Below, one piece after another: positions 1-11,775 of a stretch of DNA of 64,000 nucleotides (its first letter is position 1; every line of letters begins with the position of its first letter). The stretch is from Schistosoma mansoni. Lineage: Eukaryota > Platyhelminthes > Trematoda > Strigeidida > Schistosomatidae. The notes under the pieces were generated by a model. That model was not told the DNA's origin. It did no database searches and saw only the letters and a list, made by a program, of their open reading frames with translations. Where the stretch lies: positions 35,331,299-35,395,298 of the forward strand of contig NC_031502.1 of assembly GCF_000237925.1 (NCBI RefSeq), in the 5' to 3' direction. Position numbers and translations under genes: made by a program.

Positions 1-1900
1 CCATGAGACGTCGTAATTCTTCTGAACGAAGATCCTTCAACTCCCAGGACACAGTTTAGGTGATTTAAACGTTTTTTCGTTTAGCTTTCTTTATCAAGGT
101 TGTTTCCTACGAAGTGGGGTTACTAACCTCATACTTTATTCTACCTAGTCCATAAATTTTCGATAGAGTGACGTCAGTGACATCTTACAGAGTTAGTCGG
201 TTGAGTAAAACTTTACTTAACCCAATGTCATGCTGTAAACGAGTTTTGTGCTCAGAGCTCTCCACCCTTTGTACTATTTTAGCGAGCCGTCATATTTTGA
301 GTATTAAACGCAATGTTTTCATAAGCAACACCGAAAATGTATGTTAAAGGGGAAATATTAATAGTTGATAATATATGGTAGGTGTCATACTGTCTTCGTA
401 TGTTTGAAAATAACAAACTTTGCACATACTTTGGTGTTCCTTGTCAGAAGTCTTCAAGCAGCTGCTATAACGTGCTTTCTATAGAACGAATTGCCATCAA
501 GATTACGAATTAAGGCCTTTGTTTAAGTCTTGATATGTCGTTTGAATGTCATAACACGATAGCATACTCAAAACTGACAGATTAAACATCCTGAGCACAG
601 TCTCTTTCAGTTTGCCCATCGCATTTATGTAGCAGTACCATTTCTTCCATGTGGCTTTGAGTTTCGACGAATATGGTTGATACTTATGTGCATACGGTTT
701 CTCAAGGAAAAACAGTTGTTAATGCTCAAAAATAATATTGCAAACGAAGTAAGGAAGAACCGGGGCCTACATGTTTCTCAAGATTGCTCAGCCACTTCAA
801 GACGTTTATGCTCTTGTATCGGTAAACGAACTTCAAAAATAATAGCTCCGTACATTCATTGCATTGATGCTTACTTCATTAGATCTTCTGGAAAAAGCCT
901 TAGCTGAAGGCGTGTATAGCGCTTAGGTTCAGTATGCTAAAAACCTCCTACGATAACTAATCGGGTTAAATTTCATACAGTGCGGTACGTCAATCTTTAA
1001 CTCAGATATATGTTCACTCTGTCATTCATAATTTGTTATGTTAAATTGAATCTGGGACTGTTTCGCAAACAGATTTTAGACAACTAAGCTGCTGAATTCT
1101 AACTATGTACGTCCCTCTTTATTAACATCTGAGTATTCTTTCAAGTCTTTTTGATAATAGAGGAGTTAACTACCATCTCAACAATTTACCGTATACCACC
1201 TATTGATGTGATCATAATACAAAGCAAACTAAGAAACAATTTCTCATATTAGAAACCCCTTTGTCTTAAATCACTAACAAAAATAGTCTGTTTTCAGTAG
1301 TAAATGTTGAGCAGATACTTTTAGTTAAAACCTGTCTCGCGGAATTCAGTGTTTGTATGAGCGAACAGTGCCTTGGGTCAAATTACTCTAAGAAAGACGA
1401 CATACACTGAAGAGTACTGTAATAAAACGTTAGTCTAAGCATTTGACTCACAGTACACGAACTATTTGAGAAACCACTTTTTAATATTAAGGTGGAGAAA
1501 GGGACAGAGAGGCTGTGTTGAAACTAACCTTCCTCATAACACGCTTTTCGAATCTAACATAACTCCCATGACTCCTTACGGTAAACTGGTAATATCCAGT
1601 TTTCATCGCCAGATTGAATTATTTATTTACCTATAAGGACAGAAACTGTGTCTTCTGCTGCTGGCGAACGATGGCCATCTCCAATAATTGATCTCTTCCT
1701 AATTGCTTCAGCTGCAACACACATACCAGTTTACTTGCAATTACAGGACTTATGAAAAGGTCACAACATCTCCTCAATGTTGCTTGCCAGGACAGTCAAA
1801 GGTACGGTGGCGAGTTCGAGTGTCATTGAAGTTCAGTTCTTTTGTAGCATTTATTTACTATTTTCCGTTTAGAAATATGCGCCTTTTGTATTTCTAGCTT
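1..1900. other. No gene recognised
   Basis: AT-rich sequence with only short open frames (for example 677-907 and 1703-1897). They show no domain I recognise and no convincing splice structure. I cannot assign any part to a repeat family, although the last ~100 bases may belong to the gypsy fragment that follows. Confidence 0.5.
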
Positions 1901-2340
1901 GTGTTACCTCATATTCCACCTTTTATTCATGTCCGTGACAAAAGCGTTGCAAATGGCTTCGTTGAAGAATCCCACCGCTCAATGAAAAGCTCTCTAGTGC
2001 TACAGGCCGACACGGTAAAAAGAACTCAAGCTTTAACACCTGTTCTCCCTGAGATTCATTCCACAATAAAAAATGTCGACTGTATATCAGATCTGCTAAT
2101 CTACGGCACAACCCTGGTCTTACCGAGGCAAATGGTCATCCGTGGTGATAAAAAACACAAACCGATCTGTAGGGGTAAATAAATCCCAAGACCAATAGCT
2201 CTGCAAGTCTTCTACATTCGATGCTGACCACATTAGTTTTAATGGACTCACCTAGCCGAAGGCGCTTGGTCACGCATCCGCACCAGATCACGAGTGGGAA
2301 GGCTGTGATCAACTTCTCCCACAAGCGCCTCCCAGTTTAG
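1901..2340 (+). mobile_element. Ty3/gypsy integrase and pol 3' end fragment
   Basis: The frame opening at 1901 reads like the second half of a Ty3/gypsy integrase core. The segment VANGFVEESHRSMKSSL matches the family pattern 'ANG-VER-HR-LK', with the expected catalytic Glu after NG-V. It continues into a short conserved stretch ending in YGTTLVLP. After a frame break, 2240-2340 reads THPHQITSGKAVINFS and then a stop, which looks like the basic tail that ends schistosome gypsy pol. This is a decayed, non-functional fragment. Family membership (Boudicca/Saci type) is from recall, without an alignment. Confidence 0.7.
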
Positions 2341-2665
2341 ATTAATCACTTATCCATATATTATTATTATATTGATAACCTATCAAATTTATCTTCGAAC
2401 CTCTTCGTTTCTGACTTTTAATTTCACTAAGTGGGCACAATCCAATTATAGATGGTGTTACTGGTTAAAAAGTTTTCAAACTACAGGCATCTGTGACATA
2501 TTCATTGATGAGCCGACGTGATCTGATACACCAAATCTTAAACTGTGAGTCTGTTCCTTTTTGGAACCTCATATACCATTGTTTTAATTTTTATATATTG
2601 TGATATTTTTACCCATATTTTTGGATATTTCTTTCCCAAGTTCATTCCTGTACTTCATATTCGCC
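2341..2665 (+). repeat. Probable LTR between pol end and gag start
   Basis: This AT-rich, non-coding stretch lies exactly between the end of a gypsy pol frame and the ATG of a gypsy gag frame in the same orientation. That is the expected position of an LTR shared by two tandem elements. I did not identify matching TG...CA ends or a second copy in the window, so the LTR call rests on context only. Confidence 0.4.
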
Positions 2666-5530
2666 ATGACAGAGCAGAGTGCTAAGGTACTTAGGATTAA
2701 GATTCTTGCACCCCCTCATTTCACTGGACAATATCGAGGCCTGCCTCTGCTACCCAGAGGCTGATTTCTACGAGCATGGTGTGAAGGACACACGTGCACA
2801 ATTCCTCGTAGTAGTAGAAGCACTACCACACGAATTTAACAGGCACGTTACAACTAGTAAGTTGACTAATGATGATCCGGAACCTTGAAAAGCTCTTAAA
2901 CGACCTATTCTTAGACGCGGAAACCTAACCGATTAACAAAGGTTAAATCAACTCCTTAACAACATCGATCTGAAACATGATTTAGTAACAGACATGGTGT
3001 TAAGGATGAGAGAAATAATTGGTCAGAAGACTTTCAATTATGGCCTATTCAGACAACTCTTCTTGTCTAAACTTCCTCATCAGGTGCAAGCAGTACTTGT
3101 TTCGTTTTAAAGCAACACCGTAGACCAGATGACCGCATCTGCGGATCGTATTCTGGAGATCACCAAAACTTCCAATGCCGAGGTTTTTTCAGTCAAGAAA
3201 AAACCTCAAACGACACGAAACGATGTGACGGAACTCTGGCATGCGCTGACACGTAACCTTCGCATTCGTCATGACTATAAACTAATACAAACCTCTCGAA
3301 GGAATTCTTCCAGAGACAAATAACCCCGACTGGTGCTGGTATCATAATCAGCATGGAAAATCATCTCGAAAGTGCAGAAAACCCTTCAGAACTCAAAGAC
3401 GATTGACATGGAAAATGTCTCGGGAAACTTCCCAGTTGGCACGCGTTAACGGCAACCGTAGCCGGTGAGCACAGCCGTCTCTTATGCGTCACTGATTTGA
3501 TCACGAGTGTTCGTTACCTTGTCGAAACTGGCGCATAAATTAGCGTTCTTCCAGCAAACTCCAACGACCAACTGAACTAACCGGTCTTAAACTTACGGGC
3601 GGCGTACGGTAAATCTATCTCAACATACAGTAAACGGTACGTCTATCACACTGTGGGTTCACTCAAATGCATCCACTGGATTTTCGTTGTTGCAGTTGCT
3701 CTGTGCCAAACATCGGTATAGACCTGTTACAACATCATAATTTACCCATCGAGACGCGCAAACGGAGGTTAGTAGACGGAAACACGAATTTATCTGTTTG
3801 TGTAACTTCTTTTTCCGGTCGCAGATTATTCTCAGTCAAGGTAAAATACACGGTCGATCGATACTACCAACAAATGCTCGATAGGTACCCTGAAATATAC
3901 CAAACGCAACCAAAATTGCCGTGTGTAACCAGCAGAGTTACACATCACATCACGACCAAAGGACCACCTGTATTCTCGAAAGCATGCCGACTTGCTTCCG
4001 AAATGCTGAGGTTGATTACAAAAGAATTTCATCACATGATAGATTTGAGGATCATTAAGCCTTCAAACAGCCGATTGGCATCTCCCTTGCATATGGTCCC
4101 TAAAAAGGACAGTAACAACTGGTGTCCAACTGGTGACTATCGGCGACTGAATGCAAAATCCATTCCTGATCTTTACCCGTTGCCTCACATTCACGATTTG
4201 ACAACTACCTTGAGAGGTACAACTGTCTTTTCGAAATCGACTTGGTTAAAGCATATGACTAAATTCCTAGGGCTGCTGGCAACATTCCCAAAACAGCTAT
4301 CATAACCCCTTTCGGACTCTACGAGTATTTGCCCATGTTTTTCAGCTTAATAAATGCTGCACAAACATTCCCAAAGTTCATCGGTGACATCTTTCGAGGT
4401 CTCAACTTTATGCATATGTATGTTGGTTACTGCTTGATTACAAGTCCGGACAGAGAATCTCATTTCCAGCATTTGGACCTTGTCTTCAAACGACTGCAAA
4501 AGCATGACATTACTGTAAACATTCAGAAATGTCAAATCGGAACTGACTCCCTAGATTTCCTCGGAAAATTATTGATGCTCAAGGCATCAAACCTCTGAAA
4601 AGCAAAGTGACAGTCATTCCGGATTACCCAGAACCGACCACAACTAAGCAATTGCGCACGTTTAACGGCCTTGCAAGTTTCTATAGACGGATCATACCGA
4701 AATGCGCGTCCCTTATCAAACCGCTAACCGACAAACTCCGTGGAAATGAGAAATCCATCAAATTGAACGATATAGCGGGAAAAGCATTCCCCACAATTAA
4801 GAAACTTATCTCAAAAGTAACCATGCTTGCACATCAGGACACTCAAGCACCCATTAGTTTTGCAGTAGATGCATCCGGCACAGCAATCGGATGAGCCTTT
4901 CAACAATGGGTCAACCACTACTGGTAACATTTAGCATTTTTCTCGAGACGGTTGCTATACAAAAAGAAGACACTGATCTTCAGCATGAGTTATCCTCAAC
5001 AACCCTTAAACTGAGCATTAAACGGATAGACACAGGCTGGGAAACCTTACCATGTGGCACATCTACATGTAGGGATCGCCTAACCGTGACGAAACACTAT
5101 CGAAGACGTTGCTTCGATAGTGTTTCGTGCATCCGTCAAGCTTATAGCAGAATGGTTTTGCTGACCTGATATGAATAAAAGCGTGAGACAGTGGGCAGGA
5201 TCCTGTGTAAGCTGCTAGAAATCTAAGGTGAATAGACACAACAAATGTCCCCTAGGCTCACTCAAAACTCCCTATGAACGTTTTGACCACGTTCAAATGG
5301 ATTTTGTAGGAAAGAGCGAAACATTTTTACTACAACGACGAACGAGGGCAGAAAATATATCATTTTACAAAGACAATCTCAACCGCTCATTACAACGGGT
5401 CCAGGGAACAACGAACAACCAAATAATAATCGTACATTCACAATACATTCTGGAAGGACAGTCTGTAGACCAACACGCTATGTCCATTTCGCGAATTATT
5501 TATTTGTATTTTTTGCACAGTTTCATATAA
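2666..5530 (+). pseudogene. Degenerate Ty3/gypsy gag-pol
   Basis: Read across several frames, the order is gag, protease, RT, RNase H, integrase. Gag starts at 2666 (MTEQSAKVLRIK) and its core EADFYEHGVKDTRAQFL is near 2760-2810. The gag C-terminus, ending ADRILEITKTS, is near 3130-3175. The protease reads VETGA followed by a stop near 3520, where an active enzyme would have DTGA. RT is at 3950-4600 and its catalytic box reads YVGY instead of YVDD. The connection and RNase H start follow at 4607-4894, and an integrase segment FDHVQMDFVG is near 5279. There are numerous stops and frameshifts, so it cannot be active. It resembles schistosome Boudicca or Saci-type gypsy elements. Confidence 0.85.
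5089..5128. repeat. Perfect 17-bp inverted repeat (hairpin)
   Basis: Left arm 5089-5105 (acgaaacactatcgaag) is the exact reverse complement of right arm 5112-5128, with a 6-base spacer. It sits in the RNase H/integrase part of the gypsy remnant, where coding constraint would not favour a palindrome. Confidence 0.95.
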
Positions 5531-6869
5531 TTCCTGTGATTCATTGTGTTCGTCCATTTGTATGCATGCTATCAATTGTCATATACGTTCTGCTATACCT
5601 AACAGTATTTTGGTATTGATACATCTGTCCTGCCACATGCCTCACTGTAAAAGGCCGTGTTGATCACCATCAGCGTACCTGATTCATTTAATACGGACGT
5701 GACAGAAGACGCGAACATGAGAGTTCTAATCTGGTTTAAACACCGATGAAACTACTGATTGTTGCATGCACCTCATTTGCTGTTGACAGCAAGGAGTATC
5801 GGGAAGGAAAATGGCGACAGCATCGGAGGCAAAAACGTCTGACAAAACTCTCTAGTTTTATTCGAAATCCCAATGTCGGATGGTTGCTTACTAGAAACCA
5901 GGGCAGTCTTTGATAGCAAACATGGAGGCGAGCACTGAGAAGTGCTTGGAGACCCAAGAACCAAAGGATATGGTGATTCACTGAGTGCCTGTGACTGTGG
6001 GTGGTGGTTCGGACGAGGCTCGTGGAAATGGTATGCAACACAGCCATAGGTTTAAACAGAGCCTAGAGCTCCAAAAGAGACTTAAATATCATAGACCAAC
6101 CACAGGGACGGGTAAGTAAGTGGATTGTGGAGTCAAAGAACAAATCGTACGAATATAAACCCCCAATATCTAAGGTTATTCTTGCTGAACCATCGGAGAA
6201 ATAAAAGTACTCTGATAATAGGACATAACACACTAAGTACCATAGGTAAATCTAAGACGAAAATCTTGCTTGAAAATAAACGCGCTCATCGGGGGAACTT
6301 TTAAAAAATTGCTAGTCAAAGAGCGAGCACTCGGGTGAGCCCTCATTTGTTCTCATTGAGAGCTTCTTTTGTAAGAATGTTCTCTTAGCAGGGGTGACCG
6401 AAGCCCTACAGTTGATCGCTTTCAGGGTGGACTTCACAAACACGTGTGAATTCATGAGTTACCATGTCCTGCTTAGACTAACTGCATATGATACATGTTT
6501 TGAAAATTGCTTATTGTTATCACTACCACATATGATTAACTTTTTCCTGTCTCGATTTTTATCATAGCTATTTCTTTTTTATTACACTTCCGTCTCTCCT
6601 CACACTGTTCAGATTACTTATGCATTTATTCTTTAGAGCAATCGTTTTCTCTCAGCATTCTAATTTTTTGTCATTTTTCGTATCGCAGCTAATCTACCTT
6701 TTGACTGTTAATGTAATAGCTAATAGTACCCAGAAACCCTTACTGACCTGAGACAAATGCGGTCATTCAGAATAGAAGATATATAAACGTAGAAATTATT
6801 ACCGAACTAACTAGAGTTAGTGCAGTCGAGTACTTAGAATGCTGGCTATTGGATATTACGAAATACCTG
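5531..6869. other. No gene recognised
   Basis: Contains one 103-codon open frame on the - strand (5736-6047) with no recognisable domain. I treat it as chance. No repeat family identified. Confidence 0.45.
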
Positions 6870-7390
6870 TCATCATACCGAGATAGAACTCCGCCTTGAG
6901 CCCCTCTGGGGCTACTGATGGTCCCAGACCCGGATAGAGAAAGAGAGTTGGGCATGGGGTTAGCGACCCCATCCCGTAGGAAACTAACTCGCTAAGAACA
7001 CGCTAACCTGAAAAAATTATTCAAAACATTTAGACTCTCTTCTGGGAGTCAGAAGGTCTTCATTTGGAAGAGTTTTGACGCCTCATGGTGAAATCCGAGT
7101 TCCTTCGGAAGTCACGAGGCTGATGCCTCTTCCAACTGCCATAACAACCATTAATTTAGGCACATGGAATGTTCGTACAGTGTGGGAGACTGGTAGAGTC
7201 ATCCAGGTTGCTGCAGAAATGGGGAGATACAACATGGAGGTGCTTGAAATCAGTGAAACACATTGGACACAGGTTGGAAAACAACGACTATCTTCAGGAG
7301 AGCTTCTGTTATACTCCGGTCATGAAGAAGAAAATGCCCAACACACACAAGGCGTTGCACTGATGCTATCGAAACAAGCACAAAGTGATA
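6870..7390 (+). mobile_element. RTE (SR2-like) element 5' end with endonuclease start
   Basis: A GC-richer leader at 6880-7010 precedes an open frame (7075-7390). Its segment TINLGTWNVRTVWETGR, followed by ISETHWTQVGKQRL and then YSGHEEENAQHTQGVALMLS, is the N-terminal part of an APE-type endonuclease as found in schistosome RTE/SR2 elements. The frame departs from the family after about 7385, so this is a 5' fragment lacking the rest of the endonuclease and the RT. Part of the leader recurs near 49500-49563. Confidence 0.85.
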
Positions 7391-7465
7391 CACAAATGGC
7401 TCTCCTCTTTTTTGTTTTTTTTATCAAAACTATTTCAGCCCATTTTGTGTAATATAACACACATA
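7388..7465 (+). repeat. Short repeat shared with ~55697-55780
   Basis: About 75 bases beginning ATGGCTCTC, then a T-rich run, then a 'tttcagc-cattttgtgt' block, recur near 55697-55780 with moderate divergence. Family unknown. It marks the junction where the RTE fragment ends. Confidence 0.5.
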
Positions 7466-7806
7466 TCATCACCTCCACATTTTAGCATGCTAGCCGGAAT
7501 ACCATCTGGCCCATCAGTGTAAGAGTGTCTCAGTGTACTAATTGCCTGAGATATATTTTGTACATTGAAGTCTATATCAGTAATTTCACAGAGAGGTACT
7601 GGGATTGGTTCTGAATCAGTTAGTGGTTTTTCATTGGATAGTGAGAAGCAAAAGTGTTCACTAAATAGTTCCGTAACAAGTTTAGGATCTTCGCATACTT
7701 GTTTGTCGTTAATAAATGTTTCCTCCTTTCCATTTACAGCAGGTGAACTGGGATGTTCATCCCTAATATAGTGTGAATACTTATCGGAATATCTTACTGC
7801 ACACAA
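7435..7806 (-). mobile_element. Non-LTR reverse transcriptase N-terminal fragment
   Basis: A single open frame on the - strand contains the entry motif of non-LTR reverse transcriptases, TDGPDGIPASMLKCG (family pattern 'GPDGIP---L'), preceded by a linker (LVTELFSEHF) typical of the region between endonuclease and RT. It stops just before the first catalytic blocks, so it is a short fragment of a CR1/jockey-like element. Confidence 0.7.
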
Positions 7807-8029
7807 TCTTATGTGCTACAAAACAGCCTATTCCGCTGACAGTCCTCAAAATCTACAAGCAACCTATAGTCACCAAGATCCGTACCCTCCGTCTGCTAAG
7901 CCCTGAAAGGCACTGCTGGACAGAACAGGTTACAACGGCGCGTACAGACAACACAAACATATAAGGAATATATGTATAGAGACGATAAGAGAAGACATGC
8001 TTACGTACCAGATAAAGCTTATTGACAAA

Positions 8030-9760
8030 TTGCCACCAATCCGAAAAACCTATTCCGCCATGCAGCCTTTTTTTCGACAAGCCGAAACCTGAGGTTCTCA
8101 ACTGCTACGTCCTAATGTCCCGATCAACAACGACAGTGACGTCGCCGACCTCCTGGCAGAACGGTACTGTCGGACACGCCAACCGACCCGCACTGACTAC
8201 ATTGGTGGAAGCCCCACCTTCAACTCCACAGGACTTCCAGTAGTGAATCTGAGCGCTGACTTGGTGTACCGAAGACTGCAGCACATAAAAAAGACACTTC
8301 TCTTGGTCCGCATATGGTCCATTCAGCTATACTGAGGGAAGCAGCTTCATTCTTGACAAAACTGCTTGGCATGATGTTCTCACACTCGCTAATCCGAGGC
8401 ACGTTACGAGAAATTCGGAAGCTGGCACACATCACATCAATTTTCAAAGGTCGACGCAGCGAACCTTCAAACTACCGACCAATGGCACTTCTCTCTATAC
8501 CATCAAAAATTATGGGGTCCCTGATATGCGGCGGTACATATGACTACTTACTATCCATAAACTTTTTTCATCCCAACAGCACAGTTTCAGAAAAAGGTCA
8601 CTCTTGTATAGCCAACCTGCTAACTGAGGTGGACAGATGGACAACCATCTTTGATCGCAAGGGGAAGTTTGGCGCCATATACCTTAACTTCTCAAAGACT
8701 TTTAATAGGACCAACCATATATATCTTATCAATAAGCTCGAACGATTAGGTATGAAATCCTCTTTAATTGATTGGCTCACCTCATATCTAAAAACTCGAC
8801 ATTTTAAGGTTAGGGTTAACTACACTTCATCTCAGGCTATGGGATGTCCTAGTGGGTTCCCTCAGGGTTCAGTACTAGGAGAAAGATACACAACCAAGAG
8901 GATAAATTGGCTCCTCAGGAGGACCTGACTCGACTTCAAAGTTGGGTAGATGACAACAGATTTACCTTTAACACTTAAAAGTGTAAAATAGTCCATCTTT
9001 GACATGTTGCAGACTACAGATACAACTTAGACAACTCCCCTCCAGAGGCATCGCAAGCTGAAAAAGATCTAGGAGTGTTGGTACCCTATGATTTGAAATA
9101 TTACGCTAACTGAGGCAAAAATGCCTTCCCAGCAACGTTGCACTGGAAACGTTGAAGCGCATTTTTGACCAGTTTGACGTAAGACCTTTCCATATAATCT
9201 TCAACAGTTTTATTCGTCCCCATTTACAGTACGGAAACACAATAGTTCCTCCTTCACTCCAAAAGGATAAGGACACTCTGGAACATATCCGACGGCAAGC
9301 CACAAAATCTGTTCGGGGACTCCAATTCAAGCCTTATGAAGAGCGCCTTCACTCATTGGAGTACAGGCGTCTTAGAGGTGATGTTCTAATGATACACAAC
9401 ATCCTAAATACTTCTGGAAATCCCATTAAACACCTACTTAAGTTTAGTTTCAACACAAACATAAGGGATAACACCCAGAAACTGGAGACAACACAGCAGA
9501 ACAGACTGTAGACACAACTTCTACTCCTCGAGAGAAGTTAAATGCTGAAATTCGCTGCCGATTGAGCTAAACCAAGCTGCGTCCTAGGGGTCCTTTAAGA
9601 GAAAACTTTTCATACTATTAAGGCCTAAGGATAGTATCTTAATATGATTTACCATATTCTTTTTCCTCTTTTATCGTTAATATACCTAGGTTACCGCCTG
9701 GAGGGATTGGTGATCCACTGCTACTAGATACGAAAGCCTGTTAAGCGAATACTTCTTCTA
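8030..9760 (+). pseudogene. CR1-like RT, catalytic block deleted
   Basis: The + strand reads a non-LTR reverse transcriptase across 8314-8928 and 9152-9511. Recognisable parts are SEPSNYRPMALLSIPSKIM, the block IYLNFSKTFNRTNHI (family 'DFSKAFD'), FPQGSVLG (family 'PQGSVLGP'), LTRLQSW and the thumb segment SFIRPHLQYGNTIVPPSLQ. Directly after GSVLG at about 8880 the frame jumps to the sequence that normally lies beyond the FADD active site. Some 35 codons, including the two catalytic Asp, are missing by comparison with the CR1-like copies at 28.3 and 52.3 kb. The 3' non-coding part appears to reach about 9760. A more decayed relative lies at 36490-37200. Confidence 0.85.
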
Positions 9761-10024
9761 TTCCGCTTGGAACTATTTCAACCATTTGAGCGCAAAGATA
9801 TTAGTCGGCTCATACAAGGACGTCACAGAAATACTGGTTCCAGGTGGTGTGGTTCGGTTGTGTTGACGTATAACACAAATTTCCCTTTCATCTCAAAATT
9901 AAATGTAGCTTTTTTTTAAAAGTGATCGTATCTTCTTTTCAGAGTAGCTCACAAAGCAGTACTCCCGACAGGACAAGGATGTATGTATGAGTGTTGTTGT
10001 ACATCGAATTACAGGATTTTATGA

Positions 10025-10072
10025 ATGTAACGTTACATCCCGTGTCATTCTGGTTGACTTAGAATGACACGG
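10025..10072. repeat. Palindrome plus adjacent 12-bp hairpin
   Basis: A perfect 14-base palindrome, atgtaacgttacat (10025-10038), lies directly before a perfect 12-bp inverted repeat (10040-10051 and 10061-10072, arm ccgtgtcattct) with a 9-base loop. Function unknown. Confidence 0.9.
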
Positions 10073-10189
10073 TAAGGCTTATTTTCCTCGTCTTTTACGT
10101 TCATCATACTTGATGAGGAAAACTTCTGCTCGATTTAAGACGTTTCTGATCATACGTTTAAACGGGTAACAGACTCACTGTAGTGTAAA

Positions 10190-11045
10190 CGGCTTGCATT
10201 TCGAGATCAGTTTCAGTTTGGAAAGGACAGGAGGCTTGATGGCCTGTGTTAGTCCTGGCAATGATGGTCTCTCAGCTGATCCAACTTTCTTTGAAGGAGT
10301 CGACGGATGGAGCCTCAACCACGTGCTGAGGTGATGAATTGGCTATTGGCTATGTATAGAAGGAGCTAGATCACCGAGATTGGACCTCCACAGTGTAAAA
10401 AACTGCAAGGATTAAAAAAGGTCACTAGACCTCCTATCCTTATTACTGAAGACTGAATTCCACTCGTTGATTATTCGATGGGAAAGTCGGTAGTCAGCTG
10501 ACAAGTAATTCGTTCTGGGCAATTTGAAAACTGTAATCAAGTCGCCTCTGATTCTTCTATATGACAGCGGGAATAGGTTTAGCTTGGTCAGTCTAGTACC
10601 ATACGGGAGCTTCGCCATTCCAGGAATCAGCCTAGTTGCTGTTCTCTGAACCTTTTCCAAGAGTTCACTGTCTTTTTTAAAGCAGGGGCTAGCTGCTTGT
10701 ATGCAGTACTCAAGTTTAGGACGTACGAACACTGTATACAAAGTCAGAAACGTTTTAGCGTCGAGATGCCTAAAAGCCCTGTGTATGGACCATAAAGTTC
10801 TAAAACCTTTGGCGGCTATTGCACGGCAGTGTGCAGTAGTCTTTAAGTCTTGACTAACGATGATGCCTAAGTCATTGTGTGCCTGGACAATAGGTAACTC
10901 AGTGTTATTCATCGTGTATGTATCTGTACCCTGGTGGCCAATATGCATCACAATACACTTGGAAGTATTTATCGGCAATTGCCAGGTTTGGGACCATTCA
11001 GATAATCTCTCCAGGTCATTTTGGAGTTCTAAGCTATCGCCCTTG
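10190..11045 (-). mobile_element. CR1-like element, RT C-terminal part and 3' UTR
   Basis: On the - strand a continuous frame runs from about 11040 (SLELQNDLERLSEWSQTW) to 10412. It contains PINTSKCIVMHIGHQG, NDLGIIVSQDLKTTAHC, FVRPKLEYCIQAASP and RRIRGDLITVFKL, the thumb and C-terminal region of CR1-like reverse transcriptases. The frame is uninterrupted over ~200 codons, better preserved than most remnants here. The catalytic palm is absent (5' truncation). The 3' UTR (10190-10411) shares blocks such as cctgtgttagtcctg with the 3' end near 51550. Confidence 0.85.
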
Positions 11046-11690
11046 CTTTGCTCTCAGCTTCCCTATTTTGGGGTTTCCCCAAAGTCGTAAGAAGTTTGGT
11101 AGTTTTCCCCCCAAAGTTTCGGCAAATTTTGGGGTGTTTTGTCATTTCCCCATAGTTTTCTATTGCGGCTTCTCCAAAATTTGCTCAAAACGGACGGATT
11201 TTTCCACAAAGTAGGTAGATTAGGCTGTCAAATCATACCATGAGTTGCAATAATTATTGACATCGTACTCAAAAAACGGTAATAACTTACTTTATAATAA
11301 AAAAAACCAAGCAAGTCCCAATATCTGTAGCTCAGTACATCTTGTTTGATTTCTCTAATATACTTGTCACAAGCTTGTATAAGCCTATCCATTCGCACTC
11401 ACTTGTTTCGGTACGGTTCCAGGTGTCCAATAGGTGGTTGTCTAGCCACTTGGTTGTACTAATTCTAGCTAGTTTGGTATCAGTTATTATGATTGCTCTC
11501 CTATATCGTTGGTAAACTTGAGACACTTGGTACACCGGTTAAAGATTTGCATTCCTGTCAATTAATTGGTACATAGGTATAAATTATTTTGTTACATCAC
11601 TGCCAAGGATCAAAAGTACCACCCCATTGAATTCACAACTTCATATTTACTTGTCAGTTCAAATGTAACTAACAATTCTCATTTGTTTTC
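11046..11690. other. DPH5 upstream region, no gene
   Basis: A stretch with runs of G and C ('ccccaaag', 'ggggtttcccc') at 11046-11200 gives way to ordinary AT-rich sequence. No gene seen. A pyrimidine-rich run followed by AG at about 11680-11692 looks like a splice acceptor just upstream of DPH5. Confidence 0.4.
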
Positions 11691-11754
11691 AGGTTATCAG
11701 TGTATCGAACTATAAAGCACTAAATATTCAAAGTTTTAGCAGAGATCTTTGTGC

Positions 11755-11775
11755 ATGACGCAATGCTATACTTAG
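11755..11775 (+). promoter_or_regulatory. Upstream ATG overlapping the DPH5 start
   Basis: An out-of-frame ATG at 11755 opens a six-codon frame ending in TAG at 11773-11775. It overlaps the DPH5 start codon at 11763. If it is present in the mature mRNA it could lower initiation at the main ATG. That depends on where the 5' splice or trans-splice acceptor lies; candidates end at ~11692 and ~11739. Confidence 0.4.

Noticed and set aside
5736-6047. 103-codon - strand frame
   Set aside because: No domain, no splice context and a low-complexity appearance. Most likely chance.
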